The notes beneath the pieces are model-generated. The model ran no database searches. It was not told where the DNA came from and worked only from the letters and a program-made list of their open reading frames with translations. Position numbers and translations under genes: made by a program. This document shows positions 1-10,456 of a stretch of DNA of 59,973 bases, piece after piece. The DNA lies in NCBI GenBank assembly GCA_046582635.1, contig JAYGEA010000128.1, forward strand, positions 1 through 59,973, read 5' to 3'. The first letter of the stretch is position 1, and the number at the start of each line of letters is the position of its first letter. The stretch comes from GCA-2731375 sp046582635 (GTDB lineage Bacteria > Pseudomonadota > Alphaproteobacteria > GCA-2731375).

Positions 1-218
1 TCTGCGACCCGCATTCGCCCTGGCAGCGCGGCGCTATCGAGAACACCAATGGCGTCATACGCAGGGACATGCCCAGTAAAACCGACATGGCTGATTACAC
101 CGAAGGGGACATCGACGACATCATGTGGGCCGTCAACTCAAAACCCCGAAAATGCCTCGGCTATCGAACGCCCGCCGAGGCTTTCCTCGAAATCCTTCGA
201 ATTGCACTTGAGATGTGA
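1..218 (+). mobile_element. IS30-family transposase, C-terminal fragment
   Basis: Reading from base 3, 71 codons run into the window from the left edge and end at TGA 216-218. The peptide contains SPWQRGAIENTNGVIR, the conserved end of the IS30 DDE core with the catalytic Glu, followed by the usual tail (RTPAEAFLEILRIALEM). IS30-family transposases are about 320-390 aa, so only the last fifth is visible; whether the rest is intact cannot be told. The terminal inverted repeat should lie at the stop codon (TTGCACTTGAGATGTGAATC), as in many IS30 relatives, so the element probably ends near base 225, just before the first operon. Confidence 0.85.
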
Positions 219-242
219 ATCCAGCCCCTTCTCTTTTGGGCT

Positions 243-3200
243 GTGATGTGGCGTACTGGCAAGGTGAATAAAACCAATAATAACGCCTGGATCGGCCGCT
301 CCATTGCGCGGCTGGAGGACCCGGCCTTGTTGCGCGGCGCGGCCCGTTTCGCCGATGACCTGGCAACCCCCGCCAATGTCTGCCATGCCGCCTTTCTGCG
401 CTCCCCCATCGCCCATGGGGAGATCGAGGCCCTGGATACAGCCGCTGCCAGGGCCATGCCCGGTGTGGTCGCGATTATCACCGGTGCCGACATGGCGGCC
501 CATTCGGCGCCCTTCATCACCGGGGTCAAGGTGGCGGCGCCGCAATATGCCCTGGCCACGGACCGGGTTCGTTACGTGGGCGAGCCGGTGGCCATGGTGC
601 TGGCCCTTGATCGTTATCTGGCCGAGGATGCGTTGGAGGCGATCACCGTTGACTATTCCCCCCTGACGCCCGTATTGGATCCGATTGCGGCGCTGGAGGG
701 GTTGGTATTGCACCCTGATACCAATAGCAATGTGTTGCATGAGCGGCATTTCAGCTATGGCGACCCGGAAGGGGCGTTCGCGGACGCGGCCCATGTTGTC
801 GAAGGCACCTATCACTATCCGCGCAATTCCTGCACGCCCCTGGAATGCTATTGCGTCATCGCGGATTACAATGCCGGTGAAGACGCGTTCGAGGTCACGG
901 CGAATTTTCAGGGCCCCTACACCTTGCACACCATCATGGCCCGGTCCCTGAAGGTGCCCGGCAACCGCCTGCGCCTGAAGACGCCGCCCGCCTCGGGCGG
1001 CAGCTATGGGGTCAAGCAGGCGGTGTTCCCTTATGTGGTGGCCCTTGGCGTGGCCGCCAAAATTGCCGGGCGGCCGGTGAAATGGCTGGAAGATCGGTTT
1101 GAACATCTGACCGCCGCGACCTCCGCCACCAATCGGGTGACCACCCTGCGGGCCGCATTGGATAAAGCGGGCCGGGTGCTGGCTCTGGATTGGGACCAGT
1201 TGGAGGATTGCGGCGCCTACCTGCGCGCGCCGGAGCCGGCCACCCTCTACCGCATGCACGGCAACATGACCGGCGCCTATGCCATTGAAAACCTGGCCAT
1301 CCATAACCGCGTGGTGGTGACCAACAAGACACCAACGGGGCTGATGCGCGGCTTCGGCGGGCCGCAGATCTATTTCCCCCTCGAGCGGCTGTTGGACAAG
1401 GTGGCCGCCGAACTGGGCCTTGATCCCTTGGCGCTGCGCCGCCGCAACCTGGTGCCCGGCGACGCCATGCCCTACCGCACCGCGCCGGGCGCCCTGCTGG
1501 ATTCCGGTGATTACAGAAAGAGCCTGGACCGGGCCGCGGCCGACGGCGGCCTGGACGAGCTATTGGCCCGGCGCGAGGGCGCCCGGGCCGAGGGGCGGCT
1601 TTACGGTATCGGCTACAGCGTCGTCGTCGAACCCTCGATCTCCAACATGGGCTACATCACCACCTTGTTGAGCCCGGAGCAGCGGCAACGCGCGGGGCCA
1701 AAAAACGGCGCCCTGGCCACGGCGACGGTGGGCTTTGACCCCTCCGGCGCGATCAGCGTCGCCGTCTCGTCCGTGCCCCAGGGCCAGGGGCACCGCACGG
1801 TGCTGGCCCAGGTGGTGGCTGATGTTTTCGCCATTACGCCGAAAGACGTCGCGGTGATGACGGAACACGATACCGCCAAGGACCCCTGGTCCATCGCGTC
1901 GGGCAATTATTCGTCGCGCTTCGCCGGCGCCGTGGCGGGCGCCACGTACCAGGCGGCGTTGCGGTTGCGCGACCGGCTGACCCTGATCGCGGCGGCGGAC
2001 CTGAATGTTCCGCCCGACGAAGTGACTTATGAAGCGGGGCGCATTTTTGCCCGAAATAATCCCGACAACGCCCTGCCCCTGGGCCGGCTGGCGGCCAAGG
2101 CCCATTGGTCGCCCTTGTCCATTCCCGATGGCGCCGGCGCGGGCTTGCGGGAGACGGCGTTCTGGAACATGGCGGAACTGGCGGAGCCCGATGACGGCGA
2201 TCGCATCAATTCCTCCGGCGCCTATGGTTTTATTTTCGATTTTTGCGGCGTGGAAGTCGATCCCGATACCTTCGCCGTGCGGGTTGATCGTTATGTCACC
2301 ATGCATGACGCGGGCCGGCTGCTGAACCCCATGCTGGCGGACGGCCAAATCCGCGGTGGCTTTGCCCATGGTCTCGGCGCCGCACTGCTGGAGGAGCTTT
2401 CCTATGCCCCCGATGGCGGCTTTCAGGCCGGCACCCTGGCGGATTATCTGGCGCCCACGGTGATGGAAATACCCGAATTGACCATATTGCATGACCAAAC
2501 CCCGTCACCCTTTACGCCCCTGGGCGCCAAGGGTCTGGGCGAGGGCAATGCCATGTCGACACCGGTCTGCATTGCCAACGCTGTATCCAATGCCCTGGGC
2601 CGGGAGATTACAACGTTGCCCCTGACCCGCTCCAACCTGGCGGAATTGCTTTTGGAGGATGAACCGCCGGGCAAGGCGAAGGTGTGTCACGGTCATGCGT
2701 TGGAGGGCCGGGGCAGCACGGCGGTACCGGCATCACCGGAAGACGTCTGGGCCATTCTGTTGGATGATAACAGGTTGGCGGCCGTGATCCCGGGCTGCCA
2801 TGCTTTGGTGCGAACGGGGGAGGATGCTTATAGCGCCGATGTAACCTTGGGCGTCGGCCCCATCAAGGGCCGTTTCGCGGCCAAGGTGGCGTTGCTGGAT
2901 TTAGTCCCGCCGAAAAGCCTGCGCCTGGTTGGTTCGGCAACCGGCCCCTTGGGACGCGCGGAAGGGGACGGGCGGATCAGCTTGCGGGCCACGGCGGGGG
3001 GCACCGAAGTCGACCACACCTACACGGTGCGGATCTCGGGCAAGGTGGCGGCGGTGGGTGGACGGATGATGGACGGGGCGGCCCGCGCCTTGATCAACCA
3101 GTTTTTCAAGCGGCTGGTAAGCCAAACCGGAGCCCCGGAAAAGCTCCCGGCACCAAGTTTTTGGGAGCGTCTGCTGGCGCTGTTGGGGTTGGCGCGATGA
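243..3200 (+). CDS. hmfA: 2-furoyl-CoA dehydrogenase Mo-binding subunit fused to a CoxG domain
   Basis: 985 aa. Residues 1 to about 800 form a xanthine dehydrogenase/CoxL-type molybdopterin subunit (WIGRSIARLEDPALLRG at the start, SGGSYGVKQ in the cofactor loop, LGEGNA with the active-site Glu). From about residue 817 an SRPBCC/CoxG domain follows (STAVPASPEDVWAILLD ... ISGKVAAVGGRMM), which in CO dehydrogenase clusters is a separate gene. With the next four genes the order equals hmfABCDE of 2-furoate degradation, where the complex hydroxylates 2-furoyl-CoA at C5. The call rests on gene order and family. Related alternatives are 4-hydroxybenzoyl-CoA reductase or another heteroaromatic-CoA hydroxylase. 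The start is GTG 243, 25 bp after the transposase stop; a second possible GTG is codon 8, so the exact N terminus is uncertain and may have been set by the insertion. Confidence 0.7.
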   Translation: MMWRTGKVNKTNNNAWIGRSIARLEDPALLRGAARFADDLATPANVCHAAFLRSPIAHGEIEALDTAAARAMPGVVAIITGADMAAHSAPFITGVKVAAPQYALATDRVRYVGEPVAMVLALDRYLAEDALEAITVDYSPLTPVLDPIAALEGLVLHPDTNSNVLHERHFSYGDPEGAFADAAHVVEGTYHYPRNSCTPLECYCVIADYNAGEDAFEVTANFQGPYTLHTIMARSLKVPGNRLRLKTPPASGGSYGVKQAVFPYVVALGVAAKIAGRPVKWLEDRFEHLTAATSATNRVTTLRAALDKAGRVLALDWDQLEDCGAYLRAPEPATLYRMHGNMTGAYAIENLAIHNRVVVTNKTPTGLMRGFGGPQIYFPLERLLDKVAAELGLDPLALRRRNLVPGDAMPYRTAPGALLDSGDYRKSLDRAAADGGLDELLARREGARAEGRLYGIGYSVVVEPSISNMGYITTLLSPEQRQRAGPKNGALATATVGFDPSGAISVAVSSVPQGQGHRTVLAQVVADVFAITPKDVAVMTEHDTAKDPWSIASGNYSSRFAGAVAGATYQAALRLRDRLTLIAAADLNVPPDEVTYEAGRIFARNNPDNALPLGRLAAKAHWSPLSIPDGAGAGLRETAFWNMAELAEPDDGDRINSSGAYGFIFDFCGVEVDPDTFAVRVDRYVTMHDAGRLLNPMLADGQIRGGFAHGLGAALLEELSYAPDGGFQAGTLADYLAPTVMEIPELTILHDQTPSPFTPLGAKGLGEGNAMSTPVCIANAVSNALGREITTLPLTRSNLAELLLEDEPPGKAKVCHGHALEGRGSTAVPASPEDVWAILLDDNRLAAVIPGCHALVRTGEDAYSADVTLGVGPIKGRFAAKVALLDLVPPKSLRLVGSATGPLGRAEGDGRISLRATAGGTEVDHTYTVRISGKVAAVGGRMMDGAARALINQFFKRLVSQTGAPEKLPAPSFWERLLALLGLAR

Positions 3201-4027
3201 AGCCGGCCGCGTTCGATTACGCCTGCCCGGACAACGTGGGCGAAGCGCTGGCCATCCTGGCGGAGCGCGGGGCCGGCGCCCGCATCTGCGCCGGGGGGCA
3301 ATCTCTTGGCGCCATGATGAACCTGCGCCTGATGGCCCCGGCAGTGCTGATCGATATCGCCGGTCTGGACGAGTTGAAATCCATCGCCATGACCGGGGGC
3401 GCCATTGAAGTTGGCGCCGCCGTCACCCAGGCCGAGCTGCTGGCCTGGCCCGATCTGGCGAAAACCCAGCCTTTGCTGGCGCGGATGTTGCCTATGGTCG
3501 GACATTACCAGACCCGACAGCGGGGCACGGTCTGCGGCTCCCTGGCCCATGGCGACCCCAGTTCGGAATTGCCCCTGGCGCTGGCCGTGCTGGAGGGCGA
3601 GGTCTTGCTGGCCAGCAGTCGCGGCCGTCGGGTCGTCGCGGCCAAGGATTTTCAGCTCGGCATGATGGCCACGGATATCGCCGACGATGAAATGGTGGTC
3701 GCGGCGCGCTTTCCCACGGCGCCGGTTAGCGCGGAATCCGCGTTCCAGGAAATCGCCCAACGGCATGGAGATTTCGCCATCGTGGCCGTCGCCGCCGTGG
3801 GCACTCAAAACGGCGTTCGCCTGGGCGTCGGCGGCGTGGCTGATTGCCCCGGTGTGATCGAGCTGAAATGGCCGGTGGATGATGCCGCCCTAAACGATCT
3901 ATTGAACGATTTCGCCTGGTCACTGGGCGGGGCCGACGATCAACATGCCACGGCGCGCTATCGCCGCGAACTGGTGCGCCGTATCGGCCGGCAGGTGGTT
4001 GACGAGGTGCGTGATGCGTTATCTTGA
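3197..4027 (+). CDS. hmfB: 2-furoyl-CoA dehydrogenase FAD-binding subunit
   Basis: 276 aa, the usual size of the CoxM/XdhB FAD subunit. It starts MKPAAFDYACPDNVGEALAIL and has the FAD-binding ICAGGQSLGAMMNLR loop and the QRGTVCGSLAHGDPSSELPL stretch that holds the flavin. The subunit passes electrons from the 2Fe-2S protein to FAD. The ATG overlaps the hmfA stop as ATGA, so translation is coupled; a further upstream in-frame start would read into hmfA and is unlikely. The family is certain; the furoyl-CoA role follows from the neighbours. Confidence 0.75.
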   Translation: MKPAAFDYACPDNVGEALAILAERGAGARICAGGQSLGAMMNLRLMAPAVLIDIAGLDELKSIAMTGGAIEVGAAVTQAELLAWPDLAKTQPLLARMLPMVGHYQTRQRGTVCGSLAHGDPSSELPLALAVLEGEVLLASSRGRRVVAAKDFQLGMMATDIADDEMVVAARFPTAPVSAESAFQEIAQRHGDFAIVAVAAVGTQNGVRLGVGGVADCPGVIELKWPVDDAALNDLLNDFAWSLGGADDQHATARYRRELVRRIGRQVVDEVRDALS

Positions 4028-4511
4028 AGCCGGCAAACGCCACATGGTGCGCTTTACCTTGAATGGCCAAATGGTCGAGGGAGAGGCAGAACCGCGTCTT
4101 TTGTTAAGCGACTTTCTGCGCCAGACCCTGGGCGCCCATGGCACCCATGTGGGTTGCGAACATGGCTCGTGCGGGGCCTGCACGATCCGGGTCGATGGCA
4201 AGGCGGTGCGGTCGTGCTTGCTGTATGCGGTACAGATGCAGGACCGGGCGGTGACCACTGTTGAGGGTCTGGCCACGCCGGATGGTTTGAATGCCCTGCA
4301 GGCGGCGCTGCAAAAACACCACGGCCTGCAATGCGGGTTTTGTACGCCGGGTATCCTGATGTCCCTTGAGCAACTGCTTGAAGAAGAACCCGGCGCCGAC
4401 GAGGCGCGCATCCGGGATGTGCTTTCGGGCCATATTTGCCGCTGCACCGGTTATCATGGCATCGTCCAAGCAGCCCTGGAGGTGTTTGGGGAAGTATTCG
4501 GGAACCGCTGA
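4014..4511 (+). CDS. hmfC: 2-furoyl-CoA dehydrogenase 2Fe-2S subunit
   Basis: 165 aa CoxS-type protein. The plant-ferredoxin cluster is visible as CEHGSCGACTIRVDG plus a later Cys (RSCLLYAV), and the second cluster as CGFCTPGI and CRCTGYHGI. These two clusters relay electrons from the molybdenum centre to the FAD subunit. I place the start at ATG 4014 because a GAGG lies 8 nt upstream; it overlaps the hmfB stop by 14 nt. ATG 4044 (MVRFTLNGQ) is the alternative and gives the more typical N terminus. The stop overlaps the following ATG (TGATG). Confidence 0.75.
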   Translation: MRYLEAGKRHMVRFTLNGQMVEGEAEPRLLLSDFLRQTLGAHGTHVGCEHGSCGACTIRVDGKAVRSCLLYAVQMQDRAVTTVEGLATPDGLNALQAALQKHHGLQCGFCTPGILMSLEQLLEEEPGADEARIRDVLSGHICRCTGYHGIVQAALEVFGEVFGNR

Positions 4512-6004
4512 TGTTTGATCTGGGGCGCACATTTCTGGCCAGTGTCCGGCGCATGCCCGACGCGGTGGCGATTTCCGATGGCGAACAGGTTCTGACCTAC
4601 CGCGCCTGGCAGGACCACATCCTGGCCGTGGCCGCCGGCCTTGGCCTGGAAAAGGGCGACCATTTCGTTACCGTGCTGCAAAACCGCTACGAGGCCGCGA
4701 CCCTGCACATGGCGGCGCAGCTCGCCGGATTTGTGATCACGCCCCTCAATTGGCGGTCCAGCGCCGAGGAGCTGGATTATGTCCTGGCCGATAGCGGTGC
4801 CAAATTGGTGTTGTTCGAGGATGCCACCAGCCTCATCATGGACACCGCCCTTCCCGCCATCAACGTGGACCGGGATTGGGATGATTTGCGCGGCGGCCCT
4901 GGGGTGGAACCAATCTCCCGCGCCACGGTGGAGGATAAATCCGTCATGCTCTATACCTCCGGCACCACCGGCCGGGGCAAGGGCGTGCCCCGCACCCAAG
5001 CAGCCGAGCGGGCCGCTGCCATGGCCCATGTGGCGCAAAATCAATACGGCCGGGGCGAGGTTACCTTGGGCGTGATGCCGCTGTATCACACCATGGGGGT
5101 GCGCGCGTTGTTGGCCTCCATCCTGATCAACGGTCATTTCGTCTGCCAGCGCCGCTTTGATCCGCGCGAGGCGCTGTCCCTGATCGCCGAACACCGGATA
5201 ACGAATTTATACCTGGTGCCGACCCTGTATCACGACCTTTTGGCCTCGCCGTTTTTCGCGGGCGTCGATACCTCCTCCGTTCGCAAGCTTGGCTTTGCCG
5301 GTCAGGCCATGACCGATGGTCTGCTGCGGGATCTGGAGGCGGCCTTCAAGCCGGAATTGTTCGTCAATCATTACGGCTCTTCGGAAATCTATACTTTCAC
5401 CATCGAACCCAATGCGGCCCGGAAACCGGGGTCGGCCGGCAAGGCGGGGTTGAACCAGGAAATTCGCATCATTCAGCTCGATGCCCAGGGTCCGGACGAT
5501 GTGGTGGGGGAGGGCGAAGAGGGGCAGATCATCGCCGCCCTGGATGGGGACGAGAGTTTTATCGGCTATTGGAACCGGCCCGACGCGGATGAAAAAGTCC
5601 TGCATGATGGTTGGTACCATACCGGCGATATTGGCTTTTGGGATGGGGACGGCGATATTTTCGTCACCGGGCGGGTTGACGACATGATCATCTCGGGTGG
5701 CGAGAATATCCTGCCGGTGGAAATCGAAAGCGTCTTATCCCTGCATCCCGGCGTGGGCGAAGTCGCGGTGGTGGGGCTGCCCGATCCCCGTTGGGGCCAG
5801 GTGGTCACGGCCTTCATCGTGCGCCGGCGCGGGGTGGCGGAGGGGGTGGACGAAGCGGCCCTGGACGCATGGTGTCTGCAATCGGACCTGCCGCCCTTCA
5901 AACGGCCGCGGGGATATGTCTTTATTCGTGAAGTGCCGAAATCGCCCGTGGGTAAAATTCTGCGCCGCCTGCTGGTAAACGGCGAATATGCTTTGGAATC
6001 GTAA
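4511..6004 (+). CDS. hmfD: 2-furoate--CoA ligase (acyl-CoA synthetase)
   Basis: 497 aa class I adenylate-forming enzyme. The phosphate-binding motif LYTSGTTGRGKGVP lies near residue 148, followed by YGSSE, the ATP/ribose motif WYHTGDIGFWDGDGD, the hinge GRVDDMIISGGENILP and the C-terminal lysine motif PKSPVGKILRRLL. It would make the CoA thioester that the preceding dehydrogenase hydroxylates. The N terminus MFDLGRTFLASV is as I remember for furoyl-CoA synthetases. ATG 4511 shares a base with the hmfC stop; a longer upstream reading frame exists only inside hmfC. Substrate assignment rests on position as gene D of an hmfABCDE-like set. Confidence 0.7.
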   Translation: MFDLGRTFLASVRRMPDAVAISDGEQVLTYRAWQDHILAVAAGLGLEKGDHFVTVLQNRYEAATLHMAAQLAGFVITPLNWRSSAEELDYVLADSGAKLVLFEDATSLIMDTALPAINVDRDWDDLRGGPGVEPISRATVEDKSVMLYTSGTTGRGKGVPRTQAAERAAAMAHVAQNQYGRGEVTLGVMPLYHTMGVRALLASILINGHFVCQRRFDPREALSLIAEHRITNLYLVPTLYHDLLASPFFAGVDTSSVRKLGFAGQAMTDGLLRDLEAAFKPELFVNHYGSSEIYTFTIEPNAARKPGSAGKAGLNQEIRIIQLDAQGPDDVVGEGEEGQIIAALDGDESFIGYWNRPDADEKVLHDGWYHTGDIGFWDGDGDIFVTGRVDDMIISGGENILPVEIESVLSLHPGVGEVAVVGLPDPRWGQVVTAFIVRRRGVAEGVDEAALDAWCLQSDLPPFKRPRGYVFIREVPKSPVGKILRRLLVNGEYALES

Positions 6005-6022
6005 ATTAGGAGTGGATCGCGT

Positions 6023-6832
6023 ATGAGCACGTCATTCGATAGCCGGCGGGCTAAGCTGTTGGAGGACCTCGACGGCTTCCGGGTCGAGATCTATCCGGAT
6101 CGGGAGCGGGCCGATATCATTCTCGACCGCCCGCCCCTGAATGTGATCGAAATGGGCCAGCGGGACCAGTTGCGCCTGGTGTTCGAGGAACTGGACGCCG
6201 ACGAAAGGATCCGCGTTATCGTGCTGCGGGCGGAGGGCAAGCATTTCAGCTCGGGCGGCAACATCGCCGGTTTTCTGGCTGCCTCGCCGGAGCATGTTTC
6301 GAAACTGGCGGACAACATTGGGGCGCCGGCGCGATGCCACAAACCCGTGGTGGCGCAAATCCGCGGCTACAGCTTCGGCGTCGGGTTCGAATTGCCCCTG
6401 GCCTGTGATTTCCGCATCTGTTCCGAGACGGCGCAATTCGCTCTGCCGGAACAGCGCATCGGTCAGATCCCCGGTTCGGGCGGCTCTATCCGCCTCCTCC
6501 ACATGATCGGTATCCAACGGACCAAGGACATGACCTTTCGTTCCCGCCGGGTCTCGGGCGCCGAGGCCAAGGACTGGGGTTTTGTCCTCGACTGCGTGGC
6601 GGACGATAAGCTGGAGGAGACGGTGGATGCCTTCGTGGACGAGCTGCGGGAATTCTCGCCCCTGGCCCAGCGCACCATCAAGGGTGTCCTGAACGCGGCG
6701 CAAAATACCTCCGTCGAAGCGGGGATCGAGATCGAGGGCAATGCCTATGGCCGCCTGCGCACGTCGGAAGATTTCAAGGAGGGCGTGGAAGCCTTTCACG
6801 GCAAGCGCAAGGCCAAGTTCAAGGGGCTCTAG
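6023..6832 (+). CDS. hmfE: 2-oxoglutaroyl-CoA hydrolase-like crotonase
   Basis: 269 aa enoyl-CoA hydratase/isomerase fold. GKHFSSGGNIAGF and GYSFGVGFELPLACDF give the two oxyanion-hole segments of the crotonase family, and EQRIGQIPGSGGSIRL follows. In 2-furoate degradation HmfE hydrolyses 2-oxoglutaroyl-CoA to 2-oxoglutarate and CoA. The N-terminal pattern LEDLDGFRVEIYPDRERADI and the tail GVEAFHGKRKAKFKG agree with my memory of that subfamily. A cyclohexadienecarbonyl-CoA hydratase is the main alternative. AGGAG sits 12-13 nt before the ATG, and the gap from hmfD is 18 nt. Confidence 0.68.
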   Translation: MSTSFDSRRAKLLEDLDGFRVEIYPDRERADIILDRPPLNVIEMGQRDQLRLVFEELDADERIRVIVLRAEGKHFSSGGNIAGFLAASPEHVSKLADNIGAPARCHKPVVAQIRGYSFGVGFELPLACDFRICSETAQFALPEQRIGQIPGSGGSIRLLHMIGIQRTKDMTFRSRRVSGAEAKDWGFVLDCVADDKLEETVDAFVDELREFSPLAQRTIKGVLNAAQNTSVEAGIEIEGNAYGRLRTSEDFKEGVEAFHGKRKAKFKGL

Positions 6833-6835
6833 GCC

Positions 6836-7659
6836 GTGAAGCCGCCGGCCTTTGAATACCTGGCACCCAGCACCCTGGAACAGGCGGTGGCCGCCCTGGG
6901 CGCGGGGGATGCCAAGATACTGGCCGGCGGGCAAAGCCTGGTACCCATGTTGAATTTCCGCCTGCAGGCGCCGTCTCTACTGGTTAATATCACCCGCATT
7001 CCCGGTTTGGACCATATTGTTGACTGGCCAGAAGGCGGGGATGGCGGCCTGCGCATCGGCGCGCTGACCCGGCATCATGGCTTGGAAACCTCGGCCCTGG
7101 TTCACGATCGGTTTCCCGTGCTGCACGCGGCCATGGCAGAGGTGGCCCATCTGGCCATCCGCAATCGCGGCACCATCGGCGGCAGCCTGTGCCATGGCGA
7201 CCCGGCGGCCGAGCTGCCTGGCATGGCGGTGTTGTTGCAGGCCCAATTGCAGACGACCCAGCGGACAATTCCGGCAGCGGAATTTTACGATGGTGCCCTG
7301 TCCACGATCTTGGCGGCAGATGAAATCCTCACGGAAATTCTGCTGCCCGCCCTGCCCCCCGGTACCGGCTGGGGGTTCGAGGAGTTCGCCCGCCGCTCGG
7401 GCGATTTCGCCTTGGCCGCCGTGGGGGTGCTGATCGGCGCCGAGGTGCGGATCGTCGCCATGGGCGCCAACGACATTCCCATCAGACTGGCGAAGGCGGA
7501 AGTCTTGTTCAACGGTCCCTCGGACATCGACGCCGTGGCCGAGGCGGCGGGGGCGGAGGTCTCACCCGAGAGCGACCTGCATGGCTCCGCCGATTACCGC
7601 CGTCATCTGGTAAAGGTTCTCACCCGCCGCGCGCTGCGGTCGGCCTGTGAGCGCGCGGC

Positions 7660-7663
<4 letters not shown>
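6836..7663 (+). CDS. Second Mo-hydroxylase, FAD-binding subunit
   Basis: 275 aa CoxM/XdhB-family FAD subunit: MKPPAFEYLAPSTLEQAVAAL, then LAGGQSLVPMLNFRL, then RNRGTIGGSLCHGDPAAELP. It begins a second complete three-subunit hydroxylase in the same operon and is clearly a paralogue of the FAD subunit upstream, but here the FAD gene comes first and the Mo gene last. The start is GTG 6836, three bases after the hmfE stop, so it is probably translated by coupling. Its substrate cannot be told from sequence; it may act before or after the furoyl-CoA step. Confidence 0.85.
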
Positions 7664-8107
<444 letters not shown>

Positions 8108-8118
<11 letters not shown>

Positions 8119-10444
8119 CGCCAGACCGAAGATCATCGGCGCCGCCGTGCAGCGGCGCGAGGATCCACGCCTGTTAACCGGCCAGGGCCGCTTTATCGAC
8201 GACATAAGCCTGCCCCACATGCTGCACATCGCCTTTTGCCGCAGCGATCATGCCCATGCGCGCCTTGTAGAGGTCGATGTTGCCGCCGCCGCCATGCCGG
8301 GGGTGGTTGCCATCTTCACCGGGGCGGATCTGTTGGGCACCTTCAATCCCATCCGCGCCACCTCCCGCATGGCGGATTATCATGCCACCGAGTTGCCCGT
8401 GCTGGCCCATGACAAGGTCCGTTATGTGGGCGAGGCAGTCGCCGCCGTGGTGGCAGAGAGCCGCTATCTGGCGGAAGACGCCGCCGAATGCATCGTTGTC
8501 AGCTATGAACCCTTGGGCGATGCGGTTGATGTTCTGGCCAACGCCGAACCCGGCGGCCCGCTGTTGCACGAGGATGCGGGCACCAATGTCATTGTCTCGC
8601 GAAGCTTTCAGCGCGGCGATGCGGAGGGCGCAATGGCGGCTGCGGCCGTCCGTGTCGGGGCGACCTTCCGCATGCACCGCAAGACCCCGGCGGCTTTGGA
8701 AAACCGGGGCTATGTGGCGGATTATGATCCCGGCCGCCGCACTCTGACCCTGCATTCAACCACCCAGGTGCCCGGCATCGTGCGCGATGCCCTGGAGGAG
8801 ATGCTGGAGATCCCCGGCAATCGATTGCATGTGATGGCGCCCGATATAGGCGGCGGCTTCGGCGGCAAGGCATCGTTGTACCCGGAAGAAGTCCTGGTCT
8901 GCCTTCTGTCCCGCCGCCTGGGCCGACCGGTGAAATGGCTGTCCGACCGGTTGGAGGATTTGCTCACCACGACCCAGGCCTTTGACGAAATAGTCGAGGC
9001 GGAACTGGCCTGTGACGAAGATGGCCATATCCTGGGCTTGCGGGCCGATTGCCTGGGCGATGTGGGCGCCTATTCCGTCTATCCCTGGACGGCGGCCATC
9101 GAACCGGTGCAGGTGGTCTCCTTCCTGCCCGGACCTTATCGGGTAACGAATTACCAGGCCCGGGCCCGCGCGGTGGCGACGTCTAAGGCGCCGACGGGGG
9201 CCTATCGAGGCGTGGGGCGGCCCATATCGGCCTTCGTCATGGAACGCTTGGTGGACATGGCGGCGGCCAAACTGGGTCTGGATCCGTTGGAGATGCGCCG
9301 GCGCAACATGGTCCGGGCGGACGAGTTTCCCTACAAATCAGCCTCCGGCATTGTCTGGGATAAATGCGGCTTCATGGAATGCCTTGAAAGCGTAACTTCT
9401 GATTACGATGACCTGCGCCAACAACAGTCGGCGGCGCGCGCCGAGGGGCGGTGGGTCGGCCTTGGCCTGGCATCCTATGCGGAGCTGACGGGCCTGGGCA
9501 GCCGGATCGCCGTGGCACCTGGAATGCCGGTCAACACGGGCACCGAAACGGCCACCATACGCATCGATTCTACTGGCGCGGTGACGGCGCAATTCGGCAT
9601 CGCCTCCCACGGCCAGGGCCTGGAAACCACTCTGGCCCAGGTCATAGCCGAGGAACTGGGCGTCCGCATCGAAGATGTCGAAGTGATCCACGGCAGCACC
9701 CAAGGCATGGCGCATGGCACCGGTACTTTCGCCTCCCGCAGTTCCGTGCTGGCGGGCGGGGCGGCAATCATCACCGCCCGGGCCGTGCGGGAACAGGTGT
9801 TGAAGGCCGCCGCGCATATGTTCGAAGCGGATGCGGGCGATTTGGACGCGGCGGGGGGCGAAATTTTCGTCACCGGCACGGACCGCTCCATGACCTTCCG
9901 GCAACTGGCCAAGGCGTTGTATTCCGAGATGGGCCGCTTCCCCAAGGAGCTGCGGGAACAGATCGAGTTGCAGGCCACCCGCATGTACGACCCCTATTTC
10001 GGCACCACCTCGCCCGCCAGCCATCTGGCCATGGTGGAGGTTGACCCGGAAACCTATGGCGTGACGATCCTGCATTATGGCGTGGCCGACGATTGCGGCC
10101 GGGTCATCAATCCCCTGATCGTCGACGGCCAGGTTCACGGCGGCGTGGCCCAGGGCATTGGCGCCGCCTTGATGGAGGAAGTGGTCCATGATGACAATGG
10201 ACAAATTCTCACCGCCAGTCTGATGGATTACCTGCTGCCCACGGCGGCGGAAATCCCATCCATATCGGTGCATCATGTGGAGGATTTTATACCCGATAAC
10301 ATGGGCGGCTTTCGCGGCATGGGGGAGGGGGGCACCATCGGCGCGCCCGCCGCCTTGGCCAACGCCATTGCCGACGCGGTGGGCCGGGATATCAATGTGC
10401 TGCCCATGACGCCGGAGCGGCTGTATCGTTTGCTGAACAGATAA
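8108..10444 (+). CDS. Second Mo-hydroxylase, molybdopterin-binding subunit
   Basis: 778 aa xanthine dehydrogenase/CoxL family. The moco loop GGGFGGKASLYPEE is canonical, unlike the altered loop of the upstream paralogue, and the catalytic Glu lies in GMGEGGTIGAP. It lacks the CoxG extension. I use GTG 8108, which overlaps the 2Fe-2S gene by 11 nt and gives MNVDARPKIIGAAVQRREDP, a normal N terminus. An ATG 126 nt further upstream would read through the 2Fe-2S gene in another frame and is rejected. No Cys precedes the position expected for CO dehydrogenase, so CO oxidation is unlikely; the substrate is unknown. Confidence 0.87.
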
Positions 10445-10456
10445 GAGGAATAAGAC

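Noticed and set aside
138..1304. Long minus-strand open frame opposite hmfA (388 codons)
   Set aside because: Shadow of the GC-rich coding strand; no domain, and the plus strand has clear motifs throughout.
8589..8873. Arg/Pro-rich minus-strand frame inside the second Mo subunit gene
   Set aside because: Shadow frame of a fully conserved gene.
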